A DNA stretch of 64,000 nt from Caldinitratiruptor microaerophilus (GCF_025999835.1 NZ_AP025628.1:1302001-1366000); one strand, 5' to 3'; shown: positions 18,253-26,971, numbered from the stretch's first letter. The notes: generated by a model not told the origin, from the letters alone. Numbers and translations: made by a program.

Positions 18253-19014
18253 CTAGTGCATCACCCGCCCCCCGTCGACCACGATCACCTGGCCGTTGAC
18301 GTGAGACGCGGCCGGCGACAGCAGCCAGGCGACGACCTCCGCCACCTCCTCGTACGTCCCGAGCCGGCGCAGAGGGGTCTGAGCCGCCATGGCGGCCAGC
18401 GCCTCCTCCGGCAGCGCCCGGGCGAGCGGCGAGTCGAGTGGCCCCGGCGCCACGCAGTTCACCCGGATCCCGAGCGGCCCCAGTTCCCGGGCCGCCGACC
18501 GGGTGAGGCCGACGAGCCCCGCCTTCGCGGCGGCGTACGCCGGTCCGAACGAGCCACCGGTCAGGGCAGCCACCGAGCTCACGTTGACCACCGCCGCGCC
18601 CCCGGGCGCCCCCGCCAGGAGCGGGAGCGCGTGATACAGCACGTGGAACGGCCCGTCGAGGTCGACGGCGAGGACCTGCCGCCACCCGGCCGGGGTGACG
18701 GCGGGCCACGGGGCGACGGGCGCGACCCCGGCGTTGTTGGCGATCAGGTCGAGCCCGCCCCAGGCGTCCTCGACCTGCCGCACCAGGTCGGCGACCTGGT
18801 CCGGGTCGGCCAGGTCGGCCCGCAGGACGAGGGCCCGCCGGCCCGCGCGCTGCACCTCGCCGGCGGTGTCCCGGGCGCCCGCCTCGCCGCGATGGTAGTG
18901 GACGGCGACGTCCGCCCCCGCCGCGGCCAGCCGCCGCGCGACCGCGGCGCCCAGGCCCCGGGATGCGCCGGTGACCAGGGCTCGCCGCCCGCTGAGGTCA
19001 GTGGTCACCGCCAC
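18253..19014 (-). CDS. SDR-family oxidoreductase in ligase/reductase cluster
   Basis: Classical SDR of 253 residues with TGASRGLG (near residue 13), NNAG, NVSSVAAL and YAAAKAG; C-terminus VNGQVIVVDGG. FabG-like by pattern. GTG at 19014 is 7 bases after GGAGGAGG and overlaps the end of the acyl-reductase gene by 10 bases; a second GTG at 19008 gives the classical GTGA overlap. Last gene of a tightly overlapping minus-strand operon, so it probably reduces or oxidises a product of the neighbouring chorismate/ligase/reductase enzymes (inference). Confidence 0.88.
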   Translation of the reverse strand: MAVTTDLSGRRALVTGASRGLGAAVARRLAAAGADVAVHYHRGEAGARDTAGEVQRAGRRALVLRADLADPDQVADLVRQVEDAWGGLDLIANNAGVAPVAPWPAVTPAGWRQVLAVDLDGPFHVLYHALPLLAGAPGGAAVVNVSSVAALTGGSFGPAYAAAKAGLVGLTRSAARELGPLGIRVNCVAPGPLDSPLARALPEEALAAMAAQTPLRRLGTYEEVAEVVAWLLSPAASHVNGQVIVVDGGRVMH

Positions 19015-20354
19015 GGCTGCCCCTCCTCCCGGAAGGCCTTGCTGGTGAAGAGGAACTCCGACAGCCGGCCGTGGTGCGGCGCGCCGGGCTCCGTGAACCA
19101 GGGCGGCACCGGGCCGGCGAACACCTTGGCGATGGTCGGCTCCGTGAGGCACGCCTCGACGAGCCCCGGGTCCCGGGTGAGCAAGGTGACCGCGAGGGAG
19201 CCCCGCAGAAGAGGCAGGGGATCGGCGCCGGCCGGGAGCTCGGCGGCCGTCGCCCAGGGCGCCGGCAGCTCGAGGCCGAAGGGCGGGGCGAAGGGGTCGG
19301 GGCAGCGGACGAGTTCGGGCTGAACGAAGGTGACGCCGTCGTGGACGACCACCCGGCCGGGGGTCCGCCGCGCCGCGTCCGGGTCCTTCCAGGCGGGGAC
19401 CCGGGCGGCGGGGTCGAGGGGGTCGAGCAGGGGGATCGCCGCCAGCTTTCCGGCCAGGCCGTCCAGGAGGCCCGGCACCTCGCCCCGGACCAGGACGGCA
19501 CTCGCGCAGGTGCACTTGCGGCCGCCGTCGTGGAGGATGCACTCGAGGAGGAAGCCGGCGGTCGCGTCGGGGTCGGCCGGGGCGTCGACCAGCACCCTGC
19601 TGCGGCCGGGGCCGTTCATGAGGACGCGGGCGTCGCGGCCGAGGAGGTCGGCCAGGACCGGGCCGCCGTAGGCGACGGTCCGGTCGCACGCCTCCACCAG
19701 CGCGGGTACCAGGTCGTGGCCGCCCGGGAGCAGGGCGATCCGCTCGGCCGGGAAGCCGGCCGCCCGCAGGGCCAGGGCCAGGCGCCAGGGCGTCAGCGGG
19801 TCGTCGGAGCCGGGCCGGACGGCGACGCTCCAGCCCATCGCCAGGGCGAGGACCCAGGTCAGGTGCACGGTGGGGTGGTTCGACGGGGCCACGAACCCGA
19901 GCACCCGTCCGGCCGGGACCCACGCGTACGTGCGGCCGTCCGGCAGCGCGACCCGGCGGGTACGGAAGACCGTGAGGTCCCCGCCCGGCGCCTGCCAGTG
20001 CAGTGCGGAGCGGATCTCGCGCAGCCCGCCGGCGAGTTCGGCGAGGGCCTGGCGGCTCCAGGCGAGCGGCGCCCCGGTGGCCCGGGTGACCAGGCGGGCG
20101 TGGTCCTCCGGCCCCAGGCCCCCCAGCCGGCTGCCGGTCAGCAGCTCGCCCGCCCGGGCGATGGCGTCCCAGCGCGATTCCGGGTCCTCCTCCGGGCCGG
20201 GGGCAGCGGCGCGCAGCCGCGACACCACCCGGTGCACCAGGAGGGCAGGCGCGTGGTGTACGCGGGCGAGGGGTTCGCCGCGGTAGTCCCGGAGGACGGA
20301 CGTCGTCAGCGAAGCCGCTTCGTGGCCACAGCGCCAGATCGGCACCTCCAGCAC
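19005..20354 (-). CDS. LuxC-like acyl reductase (aldehyde-dehydrogenase superfamily)
   Basis: 449-residue member of the aldehyde-dehydrogenase superfamily resembling acyl-CoA/acyl-protein reductases. Evidence: GFVAPSNHPTVHLTWVLALA (cofactor domain, residues about 153-172), and the nucleophile in GGRKCTCAS with Cys281, followed by Val-rich strands. In LuxC-type enzymes this cysteine takes the acyl group from an activated donor and NADPH reduces it to aldehyde. It begins one base after the stop of an adenylating ligase gene (TGA-C-GTG), the same pairing as LuxE/LuxC. The natural acyl substrate is unknown; the linked chorismate enzyme hints at an aryl acid. Confidence 0.78.
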   Translation of the reverse strand: MLEVPIWRCGHEAASLTTSVLRDYRGEPLARVHHAPALLVHRVVSRLRAAAPGPEEDPESRWDAIARAGELLTGSRLGGLGPEDHARLVTRATGAPLAWSRQALAELAGGLREIRSALHWQAPGGDLTVFRTRRVALPDGRTYAWVPAGRVLGFVAPSNHPTVHLTWVLALAMGWSVAVRPGSDDPLTPWRLALALRAAGFPAERIALLPGGHDLVPALVEACDRTVAYGGPVLADLLGRDARVLMNGPGRSRVLVDAPADPDATAGFLLECILHDGGRKCTCASAVLVRGEVPGLLDGLAGKLAAIPLLDPLDPAARVPAWKDPDAARRTPGRVVVHDGVTFVQPELVRCPDPFAPPFGLELPAPWATAAELPAGADPLPLLRGSLAVTLLTRDPGLVEACLTEPTIAKVFAGPVPPWFTEPGAPHHGRLSEFLFTSKAFREEGQPWR

Positions 20355-20355
20355 G

Positions 20356-21417
20356 TCAGTACACCCCCTCGACCTCGGGTCCGCTGCCCCCCAGCGGCGC
20401 CACCCGGGCCAGGCCGTCCCACGGGTCCGGCAGGGAGGGCGGCACCCGGATCGCCCGGTCCCGCTCCAGATGCCACGGCAGGAAGAGCTCGCGGGTGAGG
20501 ACGCTCAGGCGCACCTGCCCCTCCTCGCCGTACCCCACTTCCCTCGAGGGGTCCCGGGGGTCGACCAACCGCACCACCGCCCCGGGCGACGGCGGCACGA
20601 AGACGCAGCGATGGGGATCCCCGGGGCGGCGGGGGCGCTGGCAGGCGATGCCCATGAGCGTGTTGCCGTACCAGCCCACCACGGTCACGCCGGGGAGCAG
20701 TTCCTCCTCCAGCAGCCGGAGGGCCTCGTCCGACAGGCTGGTGCCGAACCAGATGATCCCCTTCACCCGGGCCCGCAGCCGTTCGTACGCCTCCGGGTGC
20801 TCGCACAGCGCCTGCAGGAGCGGCGGGGTGGTGGTGACCACCGTGACCGGCTGGGTCCGGAGGATCGCCAGGGCCTGCTCGATCACGTGGGCGGTGTAGC
20901 GGCGGACCTCGTCGAGCCGGCCGGCCCGGTACAGGCGTTTCACCCAGCGCGGGTCCAGGTCGACGGTGTGGCACAGGGAGCCGCGCAGGCGCGCCAGCCG
21001 GGCCACGCTGGTCCCGACGAGGTGGGGCCCGCTGGGCCCGACGTGCAGCCAGTCGCCGGCGGCGGGGTCAGGGACGTGCTCGTCCCGGGGGCCCCGGTGG
21101 GCGCCGGGAAAGCCGTGCAGGTCGAGGATCCGGCTGATCCGCAGCACGCCCCGGTACCGCTCCCGGGCGTCGACGATGCGCCGGGGCGGTCCGGTGGTCC
21201 CGCCCGTCTCCCACACGGCGAAGGGGCCGCGCGCGCCGCGGGGGATGAGGTCGGCGGCGGGGACCGTCCGCCACTCGTCGGCCACCGGGGGAAAGCGCGC
21301 GAGGTCGGCGAAGCCCCGGACGTCGCGGCGCGGGTCGAAGCCAAGAGTCTGCGCCCGCCGGAGCCAGTACGGCGAGCCGGTCTCTGGATCGAAGTGCCAG
21401 GCGATGATCGCCCGCAC
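20356..21417 (-). CDS. LuxE/PaaK-like adenylate-forming ligase
   Basis: About 353-residue acyl-adenylating enzyme. The P-loop-like motif ETGGTTGPP lies near residue 70; IIWFGTSLSDEALRLLEEEL and GWYGNTLMG are typical of the PaaK/LuxE branch. The protein is shorter than PaaK and appears to lack the mobile C-terminal AMP-ligase subdomain, as acyl-protein synthetase LuxE does. GTG at 21417 is the first plausible start; the frame is open back to the preceding stop (about 14 codons) without another start. Likely activates a carboxylic acid for the adjoining reductase. Confidence 0.75.
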   Translation of the reverse strand: MRAIIAWHFDPETGSPYWLRRAQTLGFDPRRDVRGFADLARFPPVADEWRTVPAADLIPRGARGPFAVWETGGTTGPPRRIVDARERYRGVLRISRILDLHGFPGAHRGPRDEHVPDPAAGDWLHVGPSGPHLVGTSVARLARLRGSLCHTVDLDPRWVKRLYRAGRLDEVRRYTAHVIEQALAILRTQPVTVVTTTPPLLQALCEHPEAYERLRARVKGIIWFGTSLSDEALRLLEEELLPGVTVVGWYGNTLMGIACQRPRRPGDPHRCVFVPPSPGAVVRLVDPRDPSREVGYGEEGQVRLSVLTRELFLPWHLERDRAIRVPPSLPDPWDGLARVAPLGGSGPEVEGVY

Positions 21418-21457
21418 GTGCGCGTCGAGGCCGGCGCGCCCGCAGGCGCCGGAAACG

Positions 21458-22711
21458 TCATGCCCGCTCAGCGTCCACCACCTCCGCCCCGAGCGCCTCC
21501 AGGGTCCGGCGGGCCTTGGCGAGGCACTCCGCCCACTCGGCCTCCGGCTCGCTCTCCGGCACCACCCCGGCGCCGGCGCGTACCCGGACCGTCCCGCCCT
21601 CGATGGCGGCGGTGCGGATGGTGAGCCAGAGCTGGACGTCCCCGCCGGGGAGCAGCGCGCCCACGGCCCCGGCGTACCAGCCGCGGGGGACCGGCTCGAG
21701 CGCCTCGATCAGGGCCACCGCCGGCCCGCGCGGCACCCCGCTCACCGTCCCGGCCGGGAAGCACGCCCGGATGAGGTCGGCCGGACCGGCGTCCTCCCGC
21801 AGTTCCCCGGCGATGTGCGAGGCCAGGTGCACCAGCCCCGGGTGGCGCTCGGGCACCAGGAAGGACTCGACGGCCACGGAGCCCGGCCGGCACACGGACA
21901 GGAGATCCCGCCGGCCCTGCTCGACGGCCACCGCGTGCTCGAAGCGGTCCTTGCGGCTGGCCAGGAGGGCAGCAGCCGGTCCGGCCCCCTCCGGCCGGGT
22001 GCCCGCCAGGAGGTGCAGTTCGGCCCGCCGGCCGGTCAGGGTGACGAGGGGCTCGGGCGAGACGCCGGCCAGGACCGGCGCGCCGGGGCCGTCGGCGAGG
22101 AGGAACCTCAGCCCCGGCGGGTCCGACGCCGTGAGGCGGCGGAACACCCCGGCCGGCGGGAGCCCGCAGGGCGCGGACAGGGGCACCGAGAGGACGACCT
22201 TCTGCAAGACCCCGGCGGCCATCCGGCGCCGGGCCTCCTGGACGGCGGTGGAGAACCCTGCCCGGTCCCAGAGCGGCCGGGCGGCGGCCGGCGGGCCGCT
22301 GCCGGTTCGCACGCCGCCGGAGGCCCCGGGCGCGCCGGCCGGTTCGGGGGCCGGCAGCTCCCCCCGGTACCAGAGCGTGCCGGTGTGCCGGTCGAACAGG
22401 GCCGCGGCGCCCGGCAGCCAGAACCGGGCCGAACCGTCCCAAGCGAGGGTCCCCACCACCGCGCCGAGGAGGGCCGCCGCGCCGGGCGGGAGCGCGCCGG
22501 CCGCCTCCGGGGCGGCCCTTCCCGCCAGGGACAGGGCGCCTTCCAGTGTCGACGCCCGGGCCACCGGCTGCCAGGCCACCAGGTCGTAGCGCCTCCCAGC
22601 CGCCACGAGGCCCCCCAGGACGGCCACGGGCGGGGCGAGCGCTGCGGCGAGGTCGGCCGGACCCCAGGCGGGGAGCGGTCGGGACCGTGCGGGGGGGTCA
22701 CCCGGGCCCAT
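21458..22711 (-). CDS. Chorismate-utilising enzyme (isochorismate synthase/TrpE/PabB family)
   Basis: 417-residue chorismate-binding enzyme. The C-terminal half shows the family blocks QKVVLSVPL (near residue 190), AGVSPEPLV, LLAGTRPEG, then HIAGELRED, CFPAGTVSGVPRG and RAGAGVVPESEPEAEW. A lysine in the QKVVLS position is found in water-using isochorismate synthases (EntC/MenF), where TrpE and PabB usually have Gln; the TVSGxP block, however, looks TrpE/PabB-like. No glutamine amidotransferase gene is adjacent. I therefore favour isochorismate or salicylate formation, with ammonia-using activity as the alternative. Overlaps the upstream cyclase gene by 14 bases. Confidence 0.83.
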   Translation of the reverse strand: MGPGDPPARSRPLPAWGPADLAAALAPPVAVLGGLVAAGRRYDLVAWQPVARASTLEGALSLAGRAAPEAAGALPPGAAALLGAVVGTLAWDGSARFWLPGAAALFDRHTGTLWYRGELPAPEPAGAPGASGGVRTGSGPPAAARPLWDRAGFSTAVQEARRRMAAGVLQKVVLSVPLSAPCGLPPAGVFRRLTASDPPGLRFLLADGPGAPVLAGVSPEPLVTLTGRRAELHLLAGTRPEGAGPAAALLASRKDRFEHAVAVEQGRRDLLSVCRPGSVAVESFLVPERHPGLVHLASHIAGELREDAGPADLIRACFPAGTVSGVPRGPAVALIEALEPVPRGWYAGAVGALLPGGDVQLWLTIRTAAIEGGTVRVRAGAGVVPESEPEAEWAECLAKARRTLEALGAEVVDAERA

Positions 22712-23381
22712 CGGGGGTCCCCCCTTCCAGGGCGACGGCCCGGACCGGCGCCGCCTCGGCGCCGTGCACCACGATCGGCAGCGCCGAGAGCCAGACGCGC
22801 CGCGAGCGCAGGGCCGCCAGGTTGCGGATGTACTCGAGGATCGGGATGCCGGCGCCGAGAAGCGACCGGTGCACCGGGAAGGCGCGGTCGCCCGGCTCCT
22901 CGGTGAGGCAGTCGAGGCCGACCAGCCGCACCCCCCGCTCGACGCACCACGCGGCGGCGGTGGCGTCGAGGTACGGGGGCTTCTGCCAGAAGTCCGGGTC
23001 CCCCCAGTGGCGGTCCAGGTAGTCGGTGCGAACGAGGAGCCGGAGCCCGCGCAGGTCCTCGCCGCCCATGACGGCGTCGAGGTCGGCGGCGGTGATCGGC
23101 TCGCGGAGGCCCTTGTGGGTCAGGTCGGCCACCACGGCCGGGCCCAGGAAGATCGCCGGGTCGAGTTCGGCCACGCCGGGCGCGCCGGGGAAGAAGTGGC
23201 TCGGCGCGTCCACGTGGGTCGCGTTGTGGGGGTTCATCACGAACTGGCTGAACGTGCGGCCCTGGCCTGCGGGGTCGGTGTCCGGGGTCAGGATCCGGCG
23301 CAGGTCGAAGCGCGCGTACCAGGCCGCTCCGTACGCCGGCATGCCGGCGCGAAAGCCGTGGGTGAGGTCGACGATTCGCAC
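22698..23381 (-). CDS. Cyclase/kynurenine-formamidase-family metal hydrolase
   Basis: 227-residue protein of the cyclase (Pfam PF04199) family. The metal site motif is present as H-x-x-T-H-x-D-x-P-x-H (NPHNATHVDAPSHFF, near residue 52), a variant of the usual HxGTHxD. Other family parts are GLRLLVRTDYLDRHW and GLDCLTEEP. Members hydrolyse amides (formylkynurenine), or act on polyketide or isatin-type rings. First gene of the overlapping minus-strand operon. GTG start at 23381 without a clear ribosome-binding site. Confidence 0.85.
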   Translation of the reverse strand: MRIVDLTHGFRAGMPAYGAAWYARFDLRRILTPDTDPAGQGRTFSQFVMNPHNATHVDAPSHFFPGAPGVAELDPAIFLGPAVVADLTHKGLREPITAADLDAVMGGEDLRGLRLLVRTDYLDRHWGDPDFWQKPPYLDATAAAWCVERGVRLVGLDCLTEEPGDRAFPVHRSLLGAGIPILEYIRNLAALRSRRVWLSALPIVVHGAEAAPVRAVALEGGTPDGPG

Positions 23382-23494
23382 GGCCGGTGAGGGCGTCTGC
23401 CCCGCGCCCCCTTTCGCGCTGTGGTGCTGCCATCGTATGAAGGGACCCCGGCCCTGGCCCGCGCATAGAAGTGGCCCACGGGAGGTGCGCCGCG

Positions 23495-23956
23495 GTGGAG
23501 ATCGGGCCGATGGCCCTGCACGAATGGCCGTGGCTCCTCGCCCGGTCGGTGGCCACGGGCTGGGAGCAGCTCATCCCGGCGCAGCGGGCGGCCACCACGC
23601 CGGCCTTGTTCGCCGCGCGGGTGGAGCACATGCTGCGCCTGGCGCTCGGCTTGCCGGGAGGTACCGCCCTCGTGGCGCGGGAGCGGGGGGAACCCATCGG
23701 GTACACCGTCGTGGCCGTGGCGCCGGACGAGCTCACCGGCATGCCCTGCGGCCACCTCGTCGACATCTGGGTCGAGCCCGGGCGGCGCGGCAAGGGGATC
23801 GGCCACCGGCTCACGGCCGCCGGGGAGGCGCACTGCCGCGCGCTCGGCCTTCCCCTGGTCCGCCGGGTGGTGGCGGCGCACAACCGAACCTCGCTCGCGC
23901 ACGCCCTCGCCGACGGCTGCCAGGTCGAGCGGCTCACCCTCGTGAAGGTGCTCTGA
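23495..23956 (+). CDS. GNAT-family N-acetyltransferase
   Basis: 153-residue GNAT protein. The acetyl-CoA pyrophosphate loop is seen as VEPGRRGKGIGHRL (near residue 95), preceded by the beta-4 strand HLVDIWV. GTG at 23495 is 7 bases after GGGAGGTG and fits the family start better than an upstream in-frame GTG at 23471. It is divergent from the cyclase gene with 113 bases between them and is followed 24 bases later by the E2-like gene, so the two plus-strand genes are an operon beside the ligase/reductase operon. Acceptor unknown. Confidence 0.85.
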   Translation: MEIGPMALHEWPWLLARSVATGWEQLIPAQRAATTPALFAARVEHMLRLALGLPGGTALVARERGEPIGYTVVAVAPDELTGMPCGHLVDIWVEPGRRGKGIGHRLTAAGEAHCRALGLPLVRRVVAAHNRTSLAHALADGCQVERLTLVKVL

Positions 23957-23980
23957 CGCCCCGGGGCGGAGGTGAGGGCC

Positions 23981-24889
23981 TTGTCCGCAAGCGTCGTCAT
24001 GCCCGCCGGCGGCACGGTGCTCCAGTGGCTCAAGCGGCCCGGCGACTGGGTGGCGCCCGGGGAAGCCGTCGTCACCGTCGCGGTGGGCGGAGCCGCCCAC
24101 GCCCTCCCCGCGCCGGCCGGCGGCGTGCTGGCGGCCGCGCTGGTGCGGCCGGGGAGCGCGGTCGCCCCCGGCGAGGACCTCGCCTACATATCGCCGGCCG
24201 TGGCCGGACCGGGGGGCCAGCGGCTCCTGCCGTGGGACCACCTGCGCCTGCGAATCGCCCACCACATGCAGTACAGTTCGAACGCGGCAGCCCACGTGAC
24301 GACCGGGGTCGAGGTGGACGTCTCCCGCCTCCAGTCGCTGCGGCGGGCGCTCCGGGAACGGGGGATGCCGATCGGGCTGACTCCGTTCCTCGTGCGCGCC
24401 GCCGCCGAAGCCCTCCTCGACTGGCCGTGCCTCAACGGGCAGGTCACGCCGCTCGGCCTCGTGCTCCCGGACCGCGTCAACATCTGCGTCCCGGTCGACG
24501 TGCCGGGAGGAGTCGACCTGATCGTGCTCCGGGACGCCCCGTACAAGACCGTGTCCCACCTCGCCGCCGAACTCCGTTACCTGAGCGCCCTCGCCCGCGC
24601 CGGATACGGCGGCCCTCACATCAGCGAGGGGGGCACCTTCACCGTGACCAACCCCGGCAGCCTGGGGTCCGTCTGGGGGACGGCCGTCATCAACCAGCCC
24701 AACTGCGCCATCCTGGCGTGCCAGGCGGTCGTCGACCGGCCGGTGGCCCTTCCGGGCGGGCGGATCGAGGTCCGGCCGGTCATGAACCTGAGTCTCTCCT
24801 TCGACCACCGGGCCCTGGACGGCGTGGTCACCCTGGGGTTTCTCAACCGGGTCAGGGAAGTCGTGGAGGCGGCGAACGTCCCGGTCTGA
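23981..24889 (+). CDS. Stand-alone E2-like acyltransferase lacking the lipoyl lysine
   Basis: 302-residue relative of 2-oxoacid dehydrogenase E2 proteins. Residues 1-66 fold like a lipoyl domain (GTVLQWLKRPGDWVAPGE, then PAPAGGVL), but where E2 has the lipoylated DK the sequence reads VAVGGAAH, so Gly37 replaces the lysine. There is no recognisable E1/E3-binding domain; the catalytic domain starts near residue 85 and keeps the acyltransferase motif DHRALDG (His276, Asp280). No E1 or E3 genes adjoin. TTG start chosen because GGAGGTGA lies 5 bases before it. Probably transfers an acyl group without a swinging lipoyl arm (inference). Confidence 0.8.
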   Translation: MSASVVMPAGGTVLQWLKRPGDWVAPGEAVVTVAVGGAAHALPAPAGGVLAAALVRPGSAVAPGEDLAYISPAVAGPGGQRLLPWDHLRLRIAHHMQYSSNAAAHVTTGVEVDVSRLQSLRRALRERGMPIGLTPFLVRAAAEALLDWPCLNGQVTPLGLVLPDRVNICVPVDVPGGVDLIVLRDAPYKTVSHLAAELRYLSALARAGYGGPHISEGGTFTVTNPGSLGSVWGTAVINQPNCAILACQAVVDRPVALPGGRIEVRPVMNLSLSFDHRALDGVVTLGFLNRVREVVEAANVPV

Positions 24890-24911
24890 GCCCGTCGTCG
24901 GGAAGAAACCG

Positions 24912-24955
24912 CCCCCCGCACCGGGCCGCTGCCCTCGCGCGGCCCGGCCGGGGGG
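24912..24955 (+). terminator. GC hairpin after E2-like gene
   Basis: CCGGGCCGC (24921-24929) pairs with GCGGCCCGG (24939-24947), extended by CCCCCC (24912-24917) and GGGGGG (24950-24955), starting 22 bases after the E2-like stop. No U-run follows, so this is a probable but not classical terminator. Confidence 0.5.
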
Positions 24956-25072
24956 ACACTGTTCACGGTTCGTTGTGGCGCTTTCCTCGTGCCGGCGCGC
25001 CCGTCCCGGCAGGGAACCGGGCGGGGGACTCCGAAACTTGCATTAGATGGTAACAAGGCGGGGACGCAGCGC

Positions 25073-26971
25073 ATGCGACAGCCAACCCGGATCGTCCGCC
25101 CCTACGGCACCTGGGACAGCCCCGTCAGCCCGGCCCGGCTCGCCCAGGGAATCCGGCTGAGCGACGTGCAGTGGGATACCGACGGCAGGACGCTGGTCTG
25201 GCTCGAGGGCCGCTCGGCCCAGGGGGTGCTGGTGGCGGCGGGCCAGGACGGCGAGGCCCCCCGGGACCTGGCGGCCGGATTCTCCGTGCGGGCCCGGGTC
25301 GGGTACGGCGGCGGGGATTTCACCGTGGCCCACGGCACCGCCTACTTCGTCGCCGACGGCCGCCTCTGGCGGCAACCGCTGCGGGGCGGCCCCGTCGTCC
25401 CCGTCACCCCGGCCTTCGGCCAGCCGGCCGCGCCGGCGGTCTCCCCGGACGGGCAGTGGATCGTGTACGTGCACTCGTACGAGCGCCAGGACTGCCTGGC
25501 GATCACGCACGCCGGAGGCGACGGCTGGCCCCAGCGCCTCGTGTGGGGCGACGACTTCTACATGCAGCCCCGCTGGCACCCGGATGGGCGGCGGATCGCC
25601 TTCATCGCCTGGAATCACCCGCAGATGCCGTGGGACGGGACGGAGCTGCGCCTGGCCACGCTGGAGGTGGGCGGTGGCCGGCCGCCCGCCGTTACCGGCG
25701 TTCGCACCCTGGCAGGCGGCACCGGGGTGTCGATCTTCCAGCCCGAGTTCTCCCCGGACGGCCGCTACCTGGCCTACGTCTCCGACGAGTCCGGCTGGCC
25801 GAACCTGCACCTGTACGACCTGGAGGCGGGCACCCACCGCGCGCGGGTCACGGAGCCGGCCGACCACGGCCGGCCGGCCTGGGTGCAGGGGCTGCGGACG
25901 CACGGCTTCAGCCCCGACGGCCGCTACATCTACTACATCCGCTCTTCCCAGGGATTCAGCTCGCTGTGGCGGTACGACCTGTCCGAAGGCCGGGCGGAAC
26001 CGGTCGCCCCTCCGCCGGACGAGTACACGGTCCTTTCCCAGATCGCCGTCGCGCCCGGCACCGGGGAGATCGCCCTGATCGCCTCGTCCCCGGTCGCCCC
26101 GCCCCGTGTCGTCGTCCACCGGCCGGGGCAGGGTACCCGGGTGCTTCGCCGCAGCGCGCCCGAGGACATCCCGCCGGAGGCGCTCGCCCGTCCCTGGGCC
26201 GTCTCCTGGCCCACGGCGGGCGGCCAGGAGGCTCACGGCCTCCTGTACGAGCCCACGAACCCGCGCTTTGAGTCGCCGGGGCGGCCGCCGGGCATCCTCC
26301 GCATCCACGGCGGCCCCACATCCCAGTCCCTGCCGGGCTTCTCGCCGGACGCGCAGTTCTTCGCGACCCGGGGCTACGTGGTCCTCGAGGTGAACTACCG
26401 CGGCAGCACCGGCTACGGGCGGGCCTACATGGAGGCGCTGCGGGGAAACTGGGGCGTGGTGGACGTGGAGGATGCGGTCAGCGCCGCCCGGTTCCTCGGG
26501 GAGGCGGGCATCGCGGACCCGGACCGGCTGGTGATCATGGGTGGAAGCGCCGGCGGTTACACGGTCCTCCGGGCGCTGACCACTCATCCCGGCACGTTCC
26601 GGGCAGGGATCTCCCTGTACGGCGTCTCCAACCTGTTCACGCTGGCCGCCGAGACCCACAAGTTCGAGGAGCGCTATCTGGACTCGATCGTGGGGCCGCT
26701 GCCGGAGGCCGCGCACCTGTACCGCGAGCGGTCCCCCCTCTTCGCCGCCGACCGCATCACGGACCCGCTGGCCCTGTTCCAGGGTGCCGACGACGAGGTC
26801 GTTCCCCGAAACCAGTCGGATGCGATCGCCGAGTCCCTGCGGCGCCGCGGGGTGCCGCACGAGTACCACGTGTACGAGGGCGAGGGGCACGGCTGGCGCA
26901 AGGCGGAGACCGTGGAGGCGTTCTACCGCGCCGTGGAGGCGTTCCTCCGCCAGCACGTGCTCTACGCCTGA
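25073..26971 (+). CDS. S9-family prolyl-oligopeptidase-like serine peptidase
   Basis: 632-residue alpha/beta-hydrolase peptidase with an N-terminal beta-propeller of TolB/WD-like repeats (SPDGQWIVYV, HPDGRRIAFIAW, SPDGRYLAYVSDE) up to about residue 370, then the catalytic domain: ILRIHGGPT oxyanion region, MGGSAGGY with Ser492, GADDEVVP with Asp574, and EGHGWRK with His606. Acyl-aminoacyl peptidase or dipeptidyl peptidase type, probably cytoplasmic because no signal peptide is visible. ATG at 25073 matches the family N-terminus. EamA transporter follows 23 bases later. Confidence 0.92.
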   Translation: MRQPTRIVRPYGTWDSPVSPARLAQGIRLSDVQWDTDGRTLVWLEGRSAQGVLVAAGQDGEAPRDLAAGFSVRARVGYGGGDFTVAHGTAYFVADGRLWRQPLRGGPVVPVTPAFGQPAAPAVSPDGQWIVYVHSYERQDCLAITHAGGDGWPQRLVWGDDFYMQPRWHPDGRRIAFIAWNHPQMPWDGTELRLATLEVGGGRPPAVTGVRTLAGGTGVSIFQPEFSPDGRYLAYVSDESGWPNLHLYDLEAGTHRARVTEPADHGRPAWVQGLRTHGFSPDGRYIYYIRSSQGFSSLWRYDLSEGRAEPVAPPPDEYTVLSQIAVAPGTGEIALIASSPVAPPRVVVHRPGQGTRVLRRSAPEDIPPEALARPWAVSWPTAGGQEAHGLLYEPTNPRFESPGRPPGILRIHGGPTSQSLPGFSPDAQFFATRGYVVLEVNYRGSTGYGRAYMEALRGNWGVVDVEDAVSAARFLGEAGIADPDRLVIMGGSAGGYTVLRALTTHPGTFRAGISLYGVSNLFTLAAETHKFEERYLDSIVGPLPEAAHLYRERSPLFAADRITDPLALFQGADDEVVPRNQSDAIAESLRRRGVPHEYHVYEGEGHGWRKAETVEAFYRAVEAFLRQHVLYA

